A stretch of DNA of 64,000 nt. Source: Rhodobacteraceae bacterium UBA3069 (GTDB lineage Bacteria > Pseudomonadota > Alphaproteobacteria > Rhodobacterales > Rhodobacteraceae). The position numbers and the translations under genes were made by a program. Numbering within the stretch: position 1 is the stretch's first letter; each line of letters starts with the position of its first letter. The stretch covers positions 1 to 64,000 of the forward strand of contig DFBX01000092.1 of the NCBI GenBank assembly GCA_002366795.1, written 5' to 3'. Shown here in pieces: positions 45,669-54,053 of the stretch. A model generated the notes under the pieces. The model saw only the letters and a list, made by a program, of their open reading frames with translations, had not been told where the DNA came from and made no database searches.

Positions 45669-46394
45669 ATGTCCAGCCCATCCACCCGCAAAGCCCTTCG
45701 TATGGGCCTTAAAGACGGCGCGCCCTTCGCGGTGGTGATCATACCCTTTGGCCTGCTGTTCGGCGTCGTCGCAACCGAGGCGGGGCTGAACGTGATCGAG
45801 GCGCTGTCTTTTTCCGTTGTCGTCATCGCGGGCGCGGCGCAGTTCACCGCCGTGCAGCTTTTGTCGGAACATGCGCCGACATGGGTGGTGCTGGCATCCG
45901 CACTTGCGGTTAACCTGAGGATGGCGATGTATTCGGCCTCTCTTACGCCGCATCTGGGGGGCGCACCGCTGTGGAAACGGGCGATCATCGCCTATTTCCT
46001 GGTGGATCAGACCTATGCCTGTGCGTCGATGGCTTACACGAAGAACCCCGGTTGGGGGTTGCCGGAAAAACTGTCCTATTTCTTTGGCGCTTTGGCCCCT
46101 GTCTGCCCGCTTTGGTACGTGGCGACCGTGGCCGGGGCGCTGGTGGGCACATCCATCCCTGACGGGCTGGCGCTGGATTTCGCCGTGCCGATCACCTTTC
46201 TGGCCATCATCGCGCCGATGCTGACCACGGGGGCGCATCGCGCTGCCGCACTGGTGTCGGTCGCCCTGGCGCTTGGCTTTGCATGGCTGCCTTATAACTT
46301 GGGCCTGCTGGTCGCCGCCGTGGCAGGTATGGCCACCGGCGCCGAGGTCGAGCGCCGCTTTGCCCTTGCCCCGTTCGAAAGGGTGCCGGAATGA
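45669..46394 (+). CDS. azlC: AzlC family branched-chain amino-acid exporter, large subunit
   Basis: A 241-residue membrane protein with the AzlC motif GLLFGVVATEAGLNVIEAL and AGAAQFTAVQLL, followed by NLRMAMYSASLTPHL. With the small AzlD partner it forms an exporter for branched-chain amino acids or related compounds. The downstream azlD overlaps by four bases (ATGA). The exact substrate is unknown. Confidence 0.9.
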   Translation: MSSPSTRKALRMGLKDGAPFAVVIIPFGLLFGVVATEAGLNVIEALSFSVVVIAGAAQFTAVQLLSEHAPTWVVLASALAVNLRMAMYSASLTPHLGGAPLWKRAIIAYFLVDQTYACASMAYTKNPGWGLPEKLSYFFGALAPVCPLWYVATVAGALVGTSIPDGLALDFAVPITFLAIIAPMLTTGAHRAAALVSVALALGFAWLPYNLGLLVAAVAGMATGAEVERRFALAPFERVPE

Positions 46395-46726
46395 ACCTGC
46401 CCATCGACAAAACCGCGCTTTGGACCGTTATCATCTTTCTGGGGCTGGGCAGCTTCGGGCTACGCTTCGTGTTCCTTGGCCTGATCGGCAACCGCACCAT
46501 GCCGGAATGGGTGCTGCGGCACCTGCGCTATACTGCCGTGGCCGTGCTGCCCGCGCTGGTGGCGCCGCTGACGCTGTGGCCCTCGGCCACGGATGGTCAG
46601 CCCGACCCCGCGCGGCTGACTGCGGCGGCGGTGACGCTGGCAATCGGGTATTTCACCCGCAATGTGCTGGCCGCCATCGGCGCCGGTGCGATCACGCTTT
46701 ACGTCATGCTCTGGCTGCTGGGTTAG
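46391..46726 (+). CDS. azlD: AzlD-domain protein, small exporter subunit
   Basis: A 111-residue protein with three to four helices, matching AzlD (FLGLGSFGLRFVFLGLIGNRTMPEWVLRHLRYTAVAVLPALVAP). It is translationally coupled to azlC and completes the two-component exporter. A hairpin follows the stop. Confidence 0.88.
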   Translation: MNLPIDKTALWTVIIFLGLGSFGLRFVFLGLIGNRTMPEWVLRHLRYTAVAVLPALVAPLTLWPSATDGQPDPARLTAAAVTLAIGYFTRNVLAAIGAGAITLYVMLWLLG

Positions 46727-46765
46727 GCACAAAAAAGGCCCGCGCAGGCAGCCCCTTTTTCGTGC
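46727..46765. terminator. Probable bidirectional terminator after azlD
   Basis: GCACAAAAAAGG (46727-46738) pairs with CCTTTTTCGTGC (46754-46765) over 11 of 12 positions, with GC-rich bases between. The A-run and T-run serve the plus-strand azlCD and the minus-strand lipoprotein gene respectively. Confidence 0.55.
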
Positions 46766-46779
46766 GCATAAAGGCTCGA

Positions 46780-47487
46780 TCAGTTGGCCTTGGCTTTGCC
46801 CTTGCCAGCGGCGGCTGCTTGCGCCTCCTCGGTGGTGCCGTTCCGGCGCCGCTCGTGCAGGGTTTCCGCGACGCGCTCGGGCTCGTAGGCTTCAAGCGCC
46901 TTGGACTTGTCGTCACTGTCATATTCGAACAGTTCGCGCGTGCTGACACCCGGCACGGCCTTGAACTGCTCCATCAGGTTTTTCGGGAACATGGTGGTGC
47001 GGATTTGGCCGGGCAGGTTTGCGCGGCTAAGAACGGTCGAGGTCGAATTGGTACACATCGCCGCCCGCACGTCACCGTAGCTTAGCACATCCTGTAACAC
47101 GGATTCGGCTGTTTCGCGGGGCACCTCAAGGCGCTGGACCACCACGTGATAGGTCTCGCGCGCGTGGAAACGGGTGTAGCCGTCAACCATGCGCGGGCTG
47201 GCACCGTACAGCACATCGCCCTGTTCGATGATCGCATCATTCTTGCGGAAAGTACCCGCTGGGTCAAAGATCACCCTCTGGCTGCCGTTAACCATCAGCG
47301 CGCTATGCGCGCCCTCGTCGGTCGAATTTGAAATCGCGGTGAACAACGTCAGCGCCGGCGCGTCGTTATGGCGATAGGTCGCCGCCTGCACTGTCCCGAG
47401 GCTGGAGGGCGGAATATCGCTTTGATTATAGCCGCAGGCCGAAACCGACAGGGTGGCCAGGATCAATAGGGTCAAACGAAGCAGCAT
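46780..47487 (-). CDS. Lipoprotein of unknown function
   Basis: A 235-residue protein with a lipoprotein signal (MLLRLTLLILATLSVSAC, Cys 18) and a globular part with a motif-rich centre (GSQRVIFDPAGTFR, ERGDVLYG-like IEQGDVLYGASPRMVDGYTRFHARETYHVV) followed by a basic Ala/Lys-rich tail (AAAAGKGKAKAN). I recognise the type from Rhodobacterales genomes but know no function. Two further cysteines are not obvious, apart from AMCTNSTS near 140. Confidence 0.72.
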   Translation of the reverse strand: MLLRLTLLILATLSVSACGYNQSDIPPSSLGTVQAATYRHNDAPALTLFTAISNSTDEGAHSALMVNGSQRVIFDPAGTFRKNDAIIEQGDVLYGASPRMVDGYTRFHARETYHVVVQRLEVPRETAESVLQDVLSYGDVRAAMCTNSTSTVLSRANLPGQIRTTMFPKNLMEQFKAVPGVSTRELFEYDSDDKSKALEAYEPERVAETLHERRRNGTTEEAQAAAAGKGKAKAN

Positions 47488-47580
47488 AGGTGGAATCCCC
47501 GCTGAAAAACCTGCACAAAAAACAGTTGCGCCTGCCCCGGTCTGTTCAGAATCGGGACGGGCGCATAAAATCCGAATGGA

Positions 47581-47715
47581 TCAGCTGTTGACCAGCGCCA
47601 TGAATACCAGAATGCCGATGATCGCGATCACCGACCATTTGACGAAGTTCACGAACCCGTCATACGTTTTTTCCTGAACTTCGATGTCCATTTCGCCATG
47701 CTTGTGTTCGGCCAT
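47581..47715 (-). CDS. aa3-type cytochrome c oxidase subunit IV
   Basis: A 44-residue protein, MAEHKHGEMDIEVQEKTYDG followed by FVNFVKWSVIAIIGILVFMA and a short LVNS tail: a hydrophilic N-terminus and one membrane helix, exactly the small subunit IV of alphaproteobacterial aa3 oxidases (PF07835). It packs against the core subunits in the inner membrane and is not essential in studied species. GAAGGAAACGGGACT lies just upstream of its ATG on the minus strand. The other oxidase subunits are not in this window. Confidence 0.9.
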   Translation of the reverse strand: MAEHKHGEMDIEVQEKTYDGFVNFVKWSVIAIIGILVFMALVNS

Positions 47716-47838
47716 AGTCCCGTTTCCTTCCGAAAGATCGTCCTTACCCGGTGATTAGCGGATTCTAAGCGCCCTGTCACGCCGGGATTCCGGCACCTTG
47801 CACCGCGGATGTTCTATCGCGGCGAGCTTGCCACAGGG

Positions 47839-48342
47839 TTACTTGGTATCGGACTGCGTATCGGGCTGCGCGCTGTCCTCTTCCAATGCGCGGGCCAGAC
47901 GGAAACCGATGCGGCGGGGTGCATCCTCTGGCGCGTCGCCCTCGCCTAGCGCAGCGCGCGGGATCGCGCGCAGAATCACCGCCAGCTGCGTAACATGCTG
48001 GATCAGCTGGGTTTTCGCGCCGTATTCATCGGTGCCGTAGAAGGTCACGATGTCAGGATCGAAAAATCCCATGCCTTCGATCCGCAGCACGCCCGCATCG
48101 CCCCCGGCAAAGCCCATGGCGACCTCATGTTCGTTGTCCAGCCCCTCTTCGAAGTTCTGGATATACAGGATCAGCCGTTCATAGGCCCATTCCGCGGGGC
48201 TTTTCTGTTCGACCGGCTTGGAGGTCAGATTTTCCGGGATCGAGGTGTCGGGCTGCGCCTTGGGGTCGGCGTGAACCTCGCGCCGACGGGGGATCACGTC
48301 GTTTTCATGCGCCTCGGCAGAGGTGCGTATCTCGTCATCCAT
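47839..48342 (-). CDS. DUF6173-like protein
   Basis: A 167-residue cytoplasmic protein with a variable N-terminus and the conserved block SPAEWAYERLILYIQNFEEGLDN, HEVAMGFAGG, LRIEGMGFFDPDIVTFYG and KTQLIQHVTQLAVILRA, which I associate with the DUF6173 family. Function unknown. It is a single minus-strand gene 43 bases downstream of the MBL gene, so it may be the last member of that operon. The family assignment is from memory and moderately sure. Confidence 0.7.
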   Translation of the reverse strand: MDDEIRTSAEAHENDVIPRRREVHADPKAQPDTSIPENLTSKPVEQKSPAEWAYERLILYIQNFEEGLDNEHEVAMGFAGGDAGVLRIEGMGFFDPDIVTFYGTDEYGAKTQLIQHVTQLAVILRAIPRAALGEGDAPEDAPRRIGFRLARALEEDSAQPDTQSDTK

Positions 48343-48385
48343 CTGGCCTGTCTCCGCTTCTGTTCACGCGGAAGGTAGCGCGGAG

Positions 48386-49429
48386 TCAGGCCTTCTGCCA
48401 CAGCCAAGCGCCATCTTCGCGGCGGCTGCGGGTGACTTCGCCGGTCTGGTGCAGGTGATTCAGGTGGGCGTATGCCTCGACCATGGCCAGCCCGTAGACG
48501 CCGCCGGAAATCTTGCGCTTGAACAGCGGTGCGAAACATTCGACGGCCGTCTGCGGGGTTTCCAGGTGTTTCAGCAAGCGGCGCAGCCCGCCGTGGTGGT
48601 TGTCGATCAGTTGGCGCATCCGCACCGGCAGGCCGGAAAACGGCAGCTTGTGCCCGCCCAGCACCAGGTGGTCGGCGCGGGCCAGGTTCGACAAGCGCTC
48701 GCAAGCCTCCAGCCATTCGCCCACGGGGTCGGCGTCAGGCTCGGCGGGATGCACGCCGATGTTCGGGCTGATCGAAGGCAGAATCTGATCCCCTGCGATC
48801 ACCAGATTGTCACTCTGGCTCCATAGGGTCAGATGTTCGGGCGCGTGACCATTGCCGATATGCACGTCCCAGTCGCGGCCACCGGCACGAAAGCGGTCGC
48901 CCTGTTGCAGACGGGAATAGCCGATCGGCAACGGGTAAGAGATGTCGGCGAAGTTGAACGGTCGGTCAGCGCAACGCTGCGCATAGATATCAGGTGCCAT
49001 GCCCGCCGCGCGCCAGAACGCCTTGGCCTGTTCGGTTGCCTCGCCCTCGACATCCAGAATCAGCATCCGGCTCATCAGGTAGGCGGTGCGGGTCGTCACC
49101 AGTTCCGCCCCGCGTTCCACGAACCAGCCAGCCATACCCACGTGGTCGGGGTGGTGATGGGTCAGGATCACGCGGCCCACAGGCTTGCCCTTGAGCGGAC
49201 CGGCCAAAATGCTTTCCCACATTCCGACCATCTTTTTCGAATAGACCCCCGCATCGACGATGGACCAGTGGTCGCCTTCGTCTATGGCGTAGATGTTCAC
49301 ATGGTCCAGCGCCATGGGCAGCGGCAAGCGCAGCCACAGCACCCCCTCTGCCACCTCGATTCCCGCGCCGTATTCAGGTGCCTCTTCGAAAGGATAGCGC
49401 AACGGGGCCGAGGAACCGGGAAAACTCAC
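48386..49429 (-). CDS. MBL-fold metallohydrolase
   Basis: A 347-residue metallo-beta-lactamase-fold protein: zinc-binding LTHHHPDHVGMAGW, the later histidine in GNGHAPEHLTLWS and aspartate in VIAGDQILP, with a C-terminal helical domain (winged-helix-like, VYGLAMVEAYAHLNHLHQTGEV) as in the SoxH/LACTB2-like group. The substrate is unknown, probably a thioester, glutathione or nucleic-acid related compound. Its start overlaps the stop of the acyl-CoA dehydrogenase gene by four bases, suggesting a joint role in acyl thioester metabolism. Confidence 0.85.
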   Translation of the reverse strand: MSFPGSSAPLRYPFEEAPEYGAGIEVAEGVLWLRLPLPMALDHVNIYAIDEGDHWSIVDAGVYSKKMVGMWESILAGPLKGKPVGRVILTHHHPDHVGMAGWFVERGAELVTTRTAYLMSRMLILDVEGEATEQAKAFWRAAGMAPDIYAQRCADRPFNFADISYPLPIGYSRLQQGDRFRAGGRDWDVHIGNGHAPEHLTLWSQSDNLVIAGDQILPSISPNIGVHPAEPDADPVGEWLEACERLSNLARADHLVLGGHKLPFSGLPVRMRQLIDNHHGGLRRLLKHLETPQTAVECFAPLFKRKISGGVYGLAMVEAYAHLNHLHQTGEVTRSRREDGAWLWQKA

Positions 49430-51129
49430 GCTGTCAGTTCTTCCACGTCAAAGGCATACAGGTCATCCGCGCCGGCCTGCGCGTGGGCCAACAGCCCCTC
49501 GTGTTCGGGCACAAGGCGGTTGATGTAGAATTTCGCCAATTTCGTGCGCGGGCCGTCCGCGCCCTCGGCCATCGCGGCGACAAGGTGGTAATGGCCACCC
49601 AGAACGCGGGCAAACGCCTTGAGGAAGGGCACGCATCCGGCGAAACGGGCGTTCATATCGGTCTGGCCGACCAGCCATTCCACCCCTTCGCGCAGGGTTT
49701 CGGTTGCCTGCCACACGGGTTCGGCCAGATCGGACAACCCGGCCGAGGCGCAACGGGCCTTTTCGGCGTTTGCCTCGATCTCGTCCAGCAGGGCATAGGC
49801 CGCCTCTCCGCCGTCCATCATCTTGCGGCCCACAAGGTCCATCGCCTGAATGCCGTTGGTGCCTTCGTAGATCGCAGTAATACGGCCATCACGGCTGTAT
49901 TGGGCCGCGCCGGTTTCTTCGATGAAACCCATGCCGCCATGCACCTGAACGCCCATTTCGGCCACCGTGATGCCAGTGTCCGACCCGAATGCCTTGGCGA
50001 TCGGGGTCAGCAAAGCACCGCGCGCGGTCCACTCGGCCTCGCCGGTGGCGGTGCCCATGTCCAACGCCACAGCGCAGTTCAGCGCGATGGCGCGGGCCGC
50101 GAAAGTGTCGGCCTTCATGGTCAGCAGCATCCGGCGCACATCGGCGTGGTTGATGATCGCGCCCATCTGCTTGCGCTCTGCGGCATAGGCGGTGGCGGCT
50201 TGCGTCGCGCCCTCGGCAATACCGATCCCTTCGGCACCCACGCCAAGGCGGGCGTTGTTCATCATGGTGAACATCGCGGCCATGCCCTTGTGCGGCGCAC
50301 CGATCAGCCAGCCCTTGGCCCCGTCGAATTGCATCACGGCGGTGGGTGATCCATGGATACCCATCTTGTGTTCAAGGCTGACTACGGACAGGCTGTTGCG
50401 CTCGCCCAGGTTGCCATCCTCGTCGGGGATGAACTTGGGCACCATGAACAGGGAAATCCCCTTGGTCCCCGGCACACCATCGGGCAGGCGGGCCAGCACA
50501 AGGTGGCATACATTGCCGCCGAAATCATGGTCGCCCCATGTGATGAAAATCTTCTGACCCGTCACCGCATAGGTGCCGTCGCCGTTGGGCTCGGCCTTGG
50601 ATTTCAACGCGCCCACGTCCGAACCGGCACCCGGTTCGGTCAGGTTCATCGTGCCGGTCCATTCGCCGGAAATAAGGCGCGGCAGATACAGCTCCTTGAT
50701 CTCGTCGCTGGCGTGATGTTCCAGCGCCTCGATCTGGCCCTGCGTCAGCAGCGGGCACAGGCCAAGCGCCATGTTGGTGGCGGCCATCATGTCGGTGAAG
50801 GCGGTGTTCATCGCCAGTGGCAAGCCCATCCCGCCATATTCAGGGCTGGAGGAAATTCCGATCCAGCCACCTTCGGCCATCTGCTGAAACGCTTCCTTGA
50901 AACCGGGGGAGGTGCGCACAACACCGTTTTCCAGAACCGCCCCTTGCAAGTCGCCATTGCGGCGCGTGGGTTCCATCACCTCTTCCATCAGCTTACCCAT
51001 CTCGCCCAGAACCGCGTCGGTCATGTCGGGGGTCGCCTCGGCGAAGACTTCGGTCTGTGTCAGTTTCGCCATCGGGGCAACATGAGACAGGATGAAGCGG
51101 AAATCATCAACGGGGGCTCTGAACGGCAT
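49426..51129 (-). CDS. Acyl-CoA dehydrogenase with C-terminal extension (DmdC-like)
   Basis: A 567-residue flavin dehydrogenase: MNLTEPGAGSDVGALKSKA and the FAD/substrate blocks, YSRDGRITAIYEGTNGIQAMDL with the catalytic glutamate region, and a C-terminal extension found in the long ACAD group that includes 3-methylmercaptopropionyl-CoA dehydrogenase (DmdC). Roseobacters use DmdC for DMSP breakdown, but many paralogues exist, so the substrate is open. Electrons go to ETF and ETF-QO (42007). AAGGAGGAGCC precedes the ATG. It is cotranscribed with the MBL gene. Confidence 0.9.
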   Translation of the reverse strand: MPFRAPVDDFRFILSHVAPMAKLTQTEVFAEATPDMTDAVLGEMGKLMEEVMEPTRRNGDLQGAVLENGVVRTSPGFKEAFQQMAEGGWIGISSSPEYGGMGLPLAMNTAFTDMMAATNMALGLCPLLTQGQIEALEHHASDEIKELYLPRLISGEWTGTMNLTEPGAGSDVGALKSKAEPNGDGTYAVTGQKIFITWGDHDFGGNVCHLVLARLPDGVPGTKGISLFMVPKFIPDEDGNLGERNSLSVVSLEHKMGIHGSPTAVMQFDGAKGWLIGAPHKGMAAMFTMMNNARLGVGAEGIGIAEGATQAATAYAAERKQMGAIINHADVRRMLLTMKADTFAARAIALNCAVALDMGTATGEAEWTARGALLTPIAKAFGSDTGITVAEMGVQVHGGMGFIEETGAAQYSRDGRITAIYEGTNGIQAMDLVGRKMMDGGEAAYALLDEIEANAEKARCASAGLSDLAEPVWQATETLREGVEWLVGQTDMNARFAGCVPFLKAFARVLGGHYHLVAAMAEGADGPRTKLAKFYINRLVPEHEGLLAHAQAGADDLYAFDVEELTA

Positions 51130-51283
51130 GGGGCTCCTCCTTACGTGCTTACGTGTGCATAGCGGATGCGCTTTTGCGGCCTTGGATTTTCTGACGGCCG
51201 CTTGTATTCATCTCGCTTGAGCTTGCAAGGTAAAGATCGCCCCTTGTCAGGCAACCAAAACGCGGCGTCACCGGATTTTGAAC

Positions 51284-52228
51284 ATGTTAGCGACCGAAAC
51301 CCTTTTGCCCGACGATGTCGGGATTGCCCGCGCCTGCGAGGTGCTGGCAGGTGGCGGTCTGGTCGCCTTTCCGACCGAAACGGTTTACGGGCTGGGCGCC
51401 GATGCGCGCGACGATATGGCCGTGGCGCGCATATTCGACGCCAAGGGGCGGCCCCGTTTCAACCCGCTGATCGTGCATGTGGCATCCCCTGAACGGGCAA
51501 AGCACTACGTCGAATGGTCCGACATGGCCGACCGTATGGCCCGCGCCTTCTGGCCGGGGCCTTTGACCCTTGTGCTGCCGCTGCGCGACGGGCACGGGCT
51601 GTCGCCGCTTGTCACCGCAGGGCTGCCGACGCTGGCGATCCGCGTGCCGACGCACCCGCTGGCCAGCGAATTGCTGAACCGCTATGACGGGCCGCTGGCC
51701 GCGCCCTCGGCCAACCCGTCGGGGCGGATATCGCCCACGTCTGCGGGCCATGTTCTGGATGGTCTGAAGGGCCGGATCGAGGCGGTGCTGGACGGCGGCC
51801 CGTGCGAGGTCGGCGTGGAATCGACGATCCTTGGCCTTGCCGGAGAACCGACCCTGCTGCGCCCCGGCGGCATCCCCGCCGAAGAGATAGAGGCCGTATT
51901 GAACGCCCCCCTGCGCCTGCAAGCGGATACAGATGCGTTGACGGCCCCTGGCCAGATGAGCAGCCACTACGCGCCCGGCGCCCCCGTCCGCCTGAACGCC
52001 ACCAGCCGCGAAAACGGCGAATTGCTGCTGGGCTTTGGCCATATGGACTGCGATCTGAACTTGTCGGAACGTGGCAACCTGACCGAGGCCGCAGCAAACC
52101 TGTTCCGCGCCCTCCACGATCTGGATGCCCAAAACGCGCCTGCCATCGCCGTCGCCCCGATCCCCGATATCGGTCTGGGCCGTGCCATCAACGATCGCCT
52201 GCGCCGCGCCGCCGCGCCGCGCACCTAA
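51284..52228 (+). CDS. L-threonylcarbamoyladenylate synthase (Sua5/YrdC type)
   Basis: A 314-residue protein with the YrdC fold (FPTETVYGLGADA, RPRFNPLIVHV, the basic cavity, APSANPSGRISPT) and the C-terminal Sua5 domain (GQMSSHYAPGAPVRL). It makes threonylcarbamoyl-AMP for t6A37 in tRNAs. The two-domain length matches Sua5, not the short TsaC. The ATG at 51284 is preferred to the TTG two codons upstream. It is divergent from the acyl-CoA dehydrogenase. Confidence 0.93.
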   Translation: MLATETLLPDDVGIARACEVLAGGGLVAFPTETVYGLGADARDDMAVARIFDAKGRPRFNPLIVHVASPERAKHYVEWSDMADRMARAFWPGPLTLVLPLRDGHGLSPLVTAGLPTLAIRVPTHPLASELLNRYDGPLAAPSANPSGRISPTSAGHVLDGLKGRIEAVLDGGPCEVGVESTILGLAGEPTLLRPGGIPAEEIEAVLNAPLRLQADTDALTAPGQMSSHYAPGAPVRLNATSRENGELLLGFGHMDCDLNLSERGNLTEAAANLFRALHDLDAQNAPAIAVAPIPDIGLGRAINDRLRRAAAPRT

Positions 52229-52312
52229 CCGAAGGGAAGGGCTCCCGCCCGCTCAGGCACCCATGCGGGCGCATTCGCCGGTTGGGCGTGGCCTCGCTGC
52301 GCTCGGCAAGAC

Positions 52313-52342
52313 CGCCCCATCCTTCATTGTTCCGAAAATACC
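52313..52342. repeat. Copy 2 of a 30-base intergenic repeat
   Basis: Twenty-seven of 30 bases match 27746-27775. Here it lies between the Sua5 gene and yqgE, in a 154-base convergent spacer that also has the short palindromic motif CTCGCTGCGCTCGG. It may be part of a larger dispersed element. Confidence 0.5.
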
Positions 52343-52382
52343 TCGCGCCGCAGGCATCCGCGCTTTAGGAAATCCCGCCCGT

Positions 52383-53000
52383 TCAGGCGTGGCCTGCCTC
52401 GCTCGACAGGGTCAGCGCACTAACTCCCAAGGTGCCAAGGGCTGCTTCCCATTTGCTGTCATCCGCTTCGCCGAACACAAGTTCGGGCGTGGCGTCGCAG
52501 GTCAGCCATGCGTTCTGGGCGATCTCGTCTTCCAGCTGGCCTTCGCCCCAGCCGGCATAGCCAAGTGCAAGGATCGCGCGTTCAGGGCCAAGGCCACGAC
52601 CGATCGCTTCAAGGATATCCAGCGTGCCGGTCATGCGGAACCGCTCGTCCACCTCCAGCGAATGGGCGGCGGATGTGAAATCGGGTGAATGCAGCACGAA
52701 GCCGCGCGCATGTTCAACCGGCCCGCCGAAATGCACCGGCATCCGGGGCAGCCCTGCGTCCACCTGCACCTCCAACTGTTCCAGCAACTCGCGCAGCTTG
52801 ATGTCAGGCGAGGGTTTGTTGACGATCAGCCCCATTGCCCCTTCTTCGGAATGGGCACAGACATAGATCACCGAATGTTCGAACCGCGGATTCCCCATGC
52901 CGGGCATGGCGATTAGCAGCTTGCCGGTCAGGTCCATGGCCGCGTCAGCACCTGCGGTGCTGCTGTGTTCAGGGTCCGGGGTTTGCTCTATCGGGGTCAT
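52383..53000 (-). CDS. YqgE/AlgH family protein (UPF0301)
   Basis: A 205-residue protein with the family core LLIAMPGMGNPRFEHSVIYVCAHSEEGAMGLIVNKP and FGGPVEHARGFVLHS. YqgE proteins are cytoplasmic with an uncertain regulatory role. The start MTPIEQ at 53000 has GGAGCGAGA before it; the frame from 53027 is longer but weaker. It is divergent from the DsbD-like gene, a pairing I recall from related genomes. Confidence 0.9.
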   Translation of the reverse strand: MTPIEQTPDPEHSSTAGADAAMDLTGKLLIAMPGMGNPRFEHSVIYVCAHSEEGAMGLIVNKPSPDIKLRELLEQLEVQVDAGLPRMPVHFGGPVEHARGFVLHSPDFTSAAHSLEVDERFRMTGTLDILEAIGRGLGPERAILALGYAGWGEGQLEDEIAQNAWLTCDATPELVFGEADDSKWEAALGTLGVSALTLSSEAGHA

Positions 53001-53153
53001 TCTCGCTCCGCTTTGCTCATATGACAAACATGGGGGCGCAGGGCGGGCAAGGCAAGGAAAAGGCGGATGAAAACAGGGCGATCACGGCAAACGGGTGGAA
53101 TCTCGCCAATTCGTGTGTTGAGATTTCAGTGCCGCTGTCGCATCTGAATAGGC

Positions 53154-53960
53154 ATGATCAGAACGCTTGCCCTTTGCGCCCTTGCGGCCCTGCCCTTTGC
53201 CACTGCCCCTGCGCAGGCCAACCCCTATGCCAACAAGGTCGAGGCCACGGTGTTGCCCGGTTGGCAGAACGAGCGGGGCGACCATGTGACCGCCCTGCGG
53301 CTCGTGCTGGCACCGGGATGGAAGACATATTGGCGCAGCCCCGGCGATGCGGGCATACCCCCGGAATTCGACTGGCGCGGATCGGGCAACCTTGAAGGGG
53401 TCGCGCTACATTGGCCGACGCCGCACGTGTTCACGCAAAACGGGATGCGTTCGGTCGGCTACAAGCACGGGGTCACCCTGCCGATCACCGTGCGCCCGCT
53501 TGAGCCGGACAAGCCGGTGGAGTTGCGCGGGCAGATCCAGATCGGAATCTGCAAAGATATCTGCGTGCCCGTGTCGCTGGACGTGACCAGCCTGCTGACC
53601 GATAGCGGGGCGAAAAACCCGCAGATCGCGGCGGCCTTGGCGGATCAGCCGATGGAGGCGCGCAAGGGCGGCGTGAAAGATGTGCGCTGCGAGGTCAGTG
53701 CAACCGGGAACGGTTTGATTGTGCGCGCGGCCGTAATCTTGCCGCACGCCGGCGGGGCCGAGGATGCGGTGATGGAAACATCGGACCCGCAGGTCTGGGT
53801 GTCGGAACCGGTCACGCGCCGCACGGGTGACACGTTGTGGATCGAGGCCGAGATGGAGCATGTTTCGGGCCGAGCCTTTGCGCTGAACCGGTCGGGCGTG
53901 CGGCTGACCGTGCTGGGATCGACCCGCGCCGTGGACATCACCGGCTGCCCCGCCAAGTGA
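53154..53960 (+). CDS. DsbD N-terminal-like periplasmic protein
   Basis: A 268-residue protein with a signal peptide (MIRTLALCALAALPFATAPAQ) and a DsbC/DsbD-like domain (PF11412): APGWKTYWRSPGDAGIPPEFDW and GQIQIGICKDICVPVSLDV, with the conserved cysteine pair of that family (Cys-x3-Cys). No transmembrane thiol-transfer part is present, so it is a soluble periplasmic partner, perhaps taking electrons from a CcdA/DsbD-type protein elsewhere. It converges on the RND pump through a long hairpin. Confidence 0.82.
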   Translation: MIRTLALCALAALPFATAPAQANPYANKVEATVLPGWQNERGDHVTALRLVLAPGWKTYWRSPGDAGIPPEFDWRGSGNLEGVALHWPTPHVFTQNGMRSVGYKHGVTLPITVRPLEPDKPVELRGQIQIGICKDICVPVSLDVTSLLTDSGAKNPQIAAALADQPMEARKGGVKDVRCEVSATGNGLIVRAAVILPHAGGAEDAVMETSDPQVWVSEPVTRRTGDTLWIEAEMEHVSGRAFALNRSGVRLTVLGSTRAVDITGCPAK

Positions 53961-54003
53961 CCCTTTGCGCCAGCCATGATCCAGCGGTCCTCGCTTACGC
54001 TCG

Positions 54004-54053
54004 GGCTTGATCCCTTGCGCCGCGCGATCACGCGCGGCGCAAGGGATCAAGCC
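54004..54053. repeat. Perfect 23-base inverted repeat with 4-base loop
   Basis: Arms 54004-54026 and 54031-54053 are exact reverse complements around ATCA. The right arm is the last eight codons of the RND permease gene (RLDPLRRA) and the loop holds its stop codon, so the left arm is a near-tandem inverted copy of the gene's 3' end. No T-run flanks it. It probably works as a transcript-end structure for both converging genes. Confidence 0.7.
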
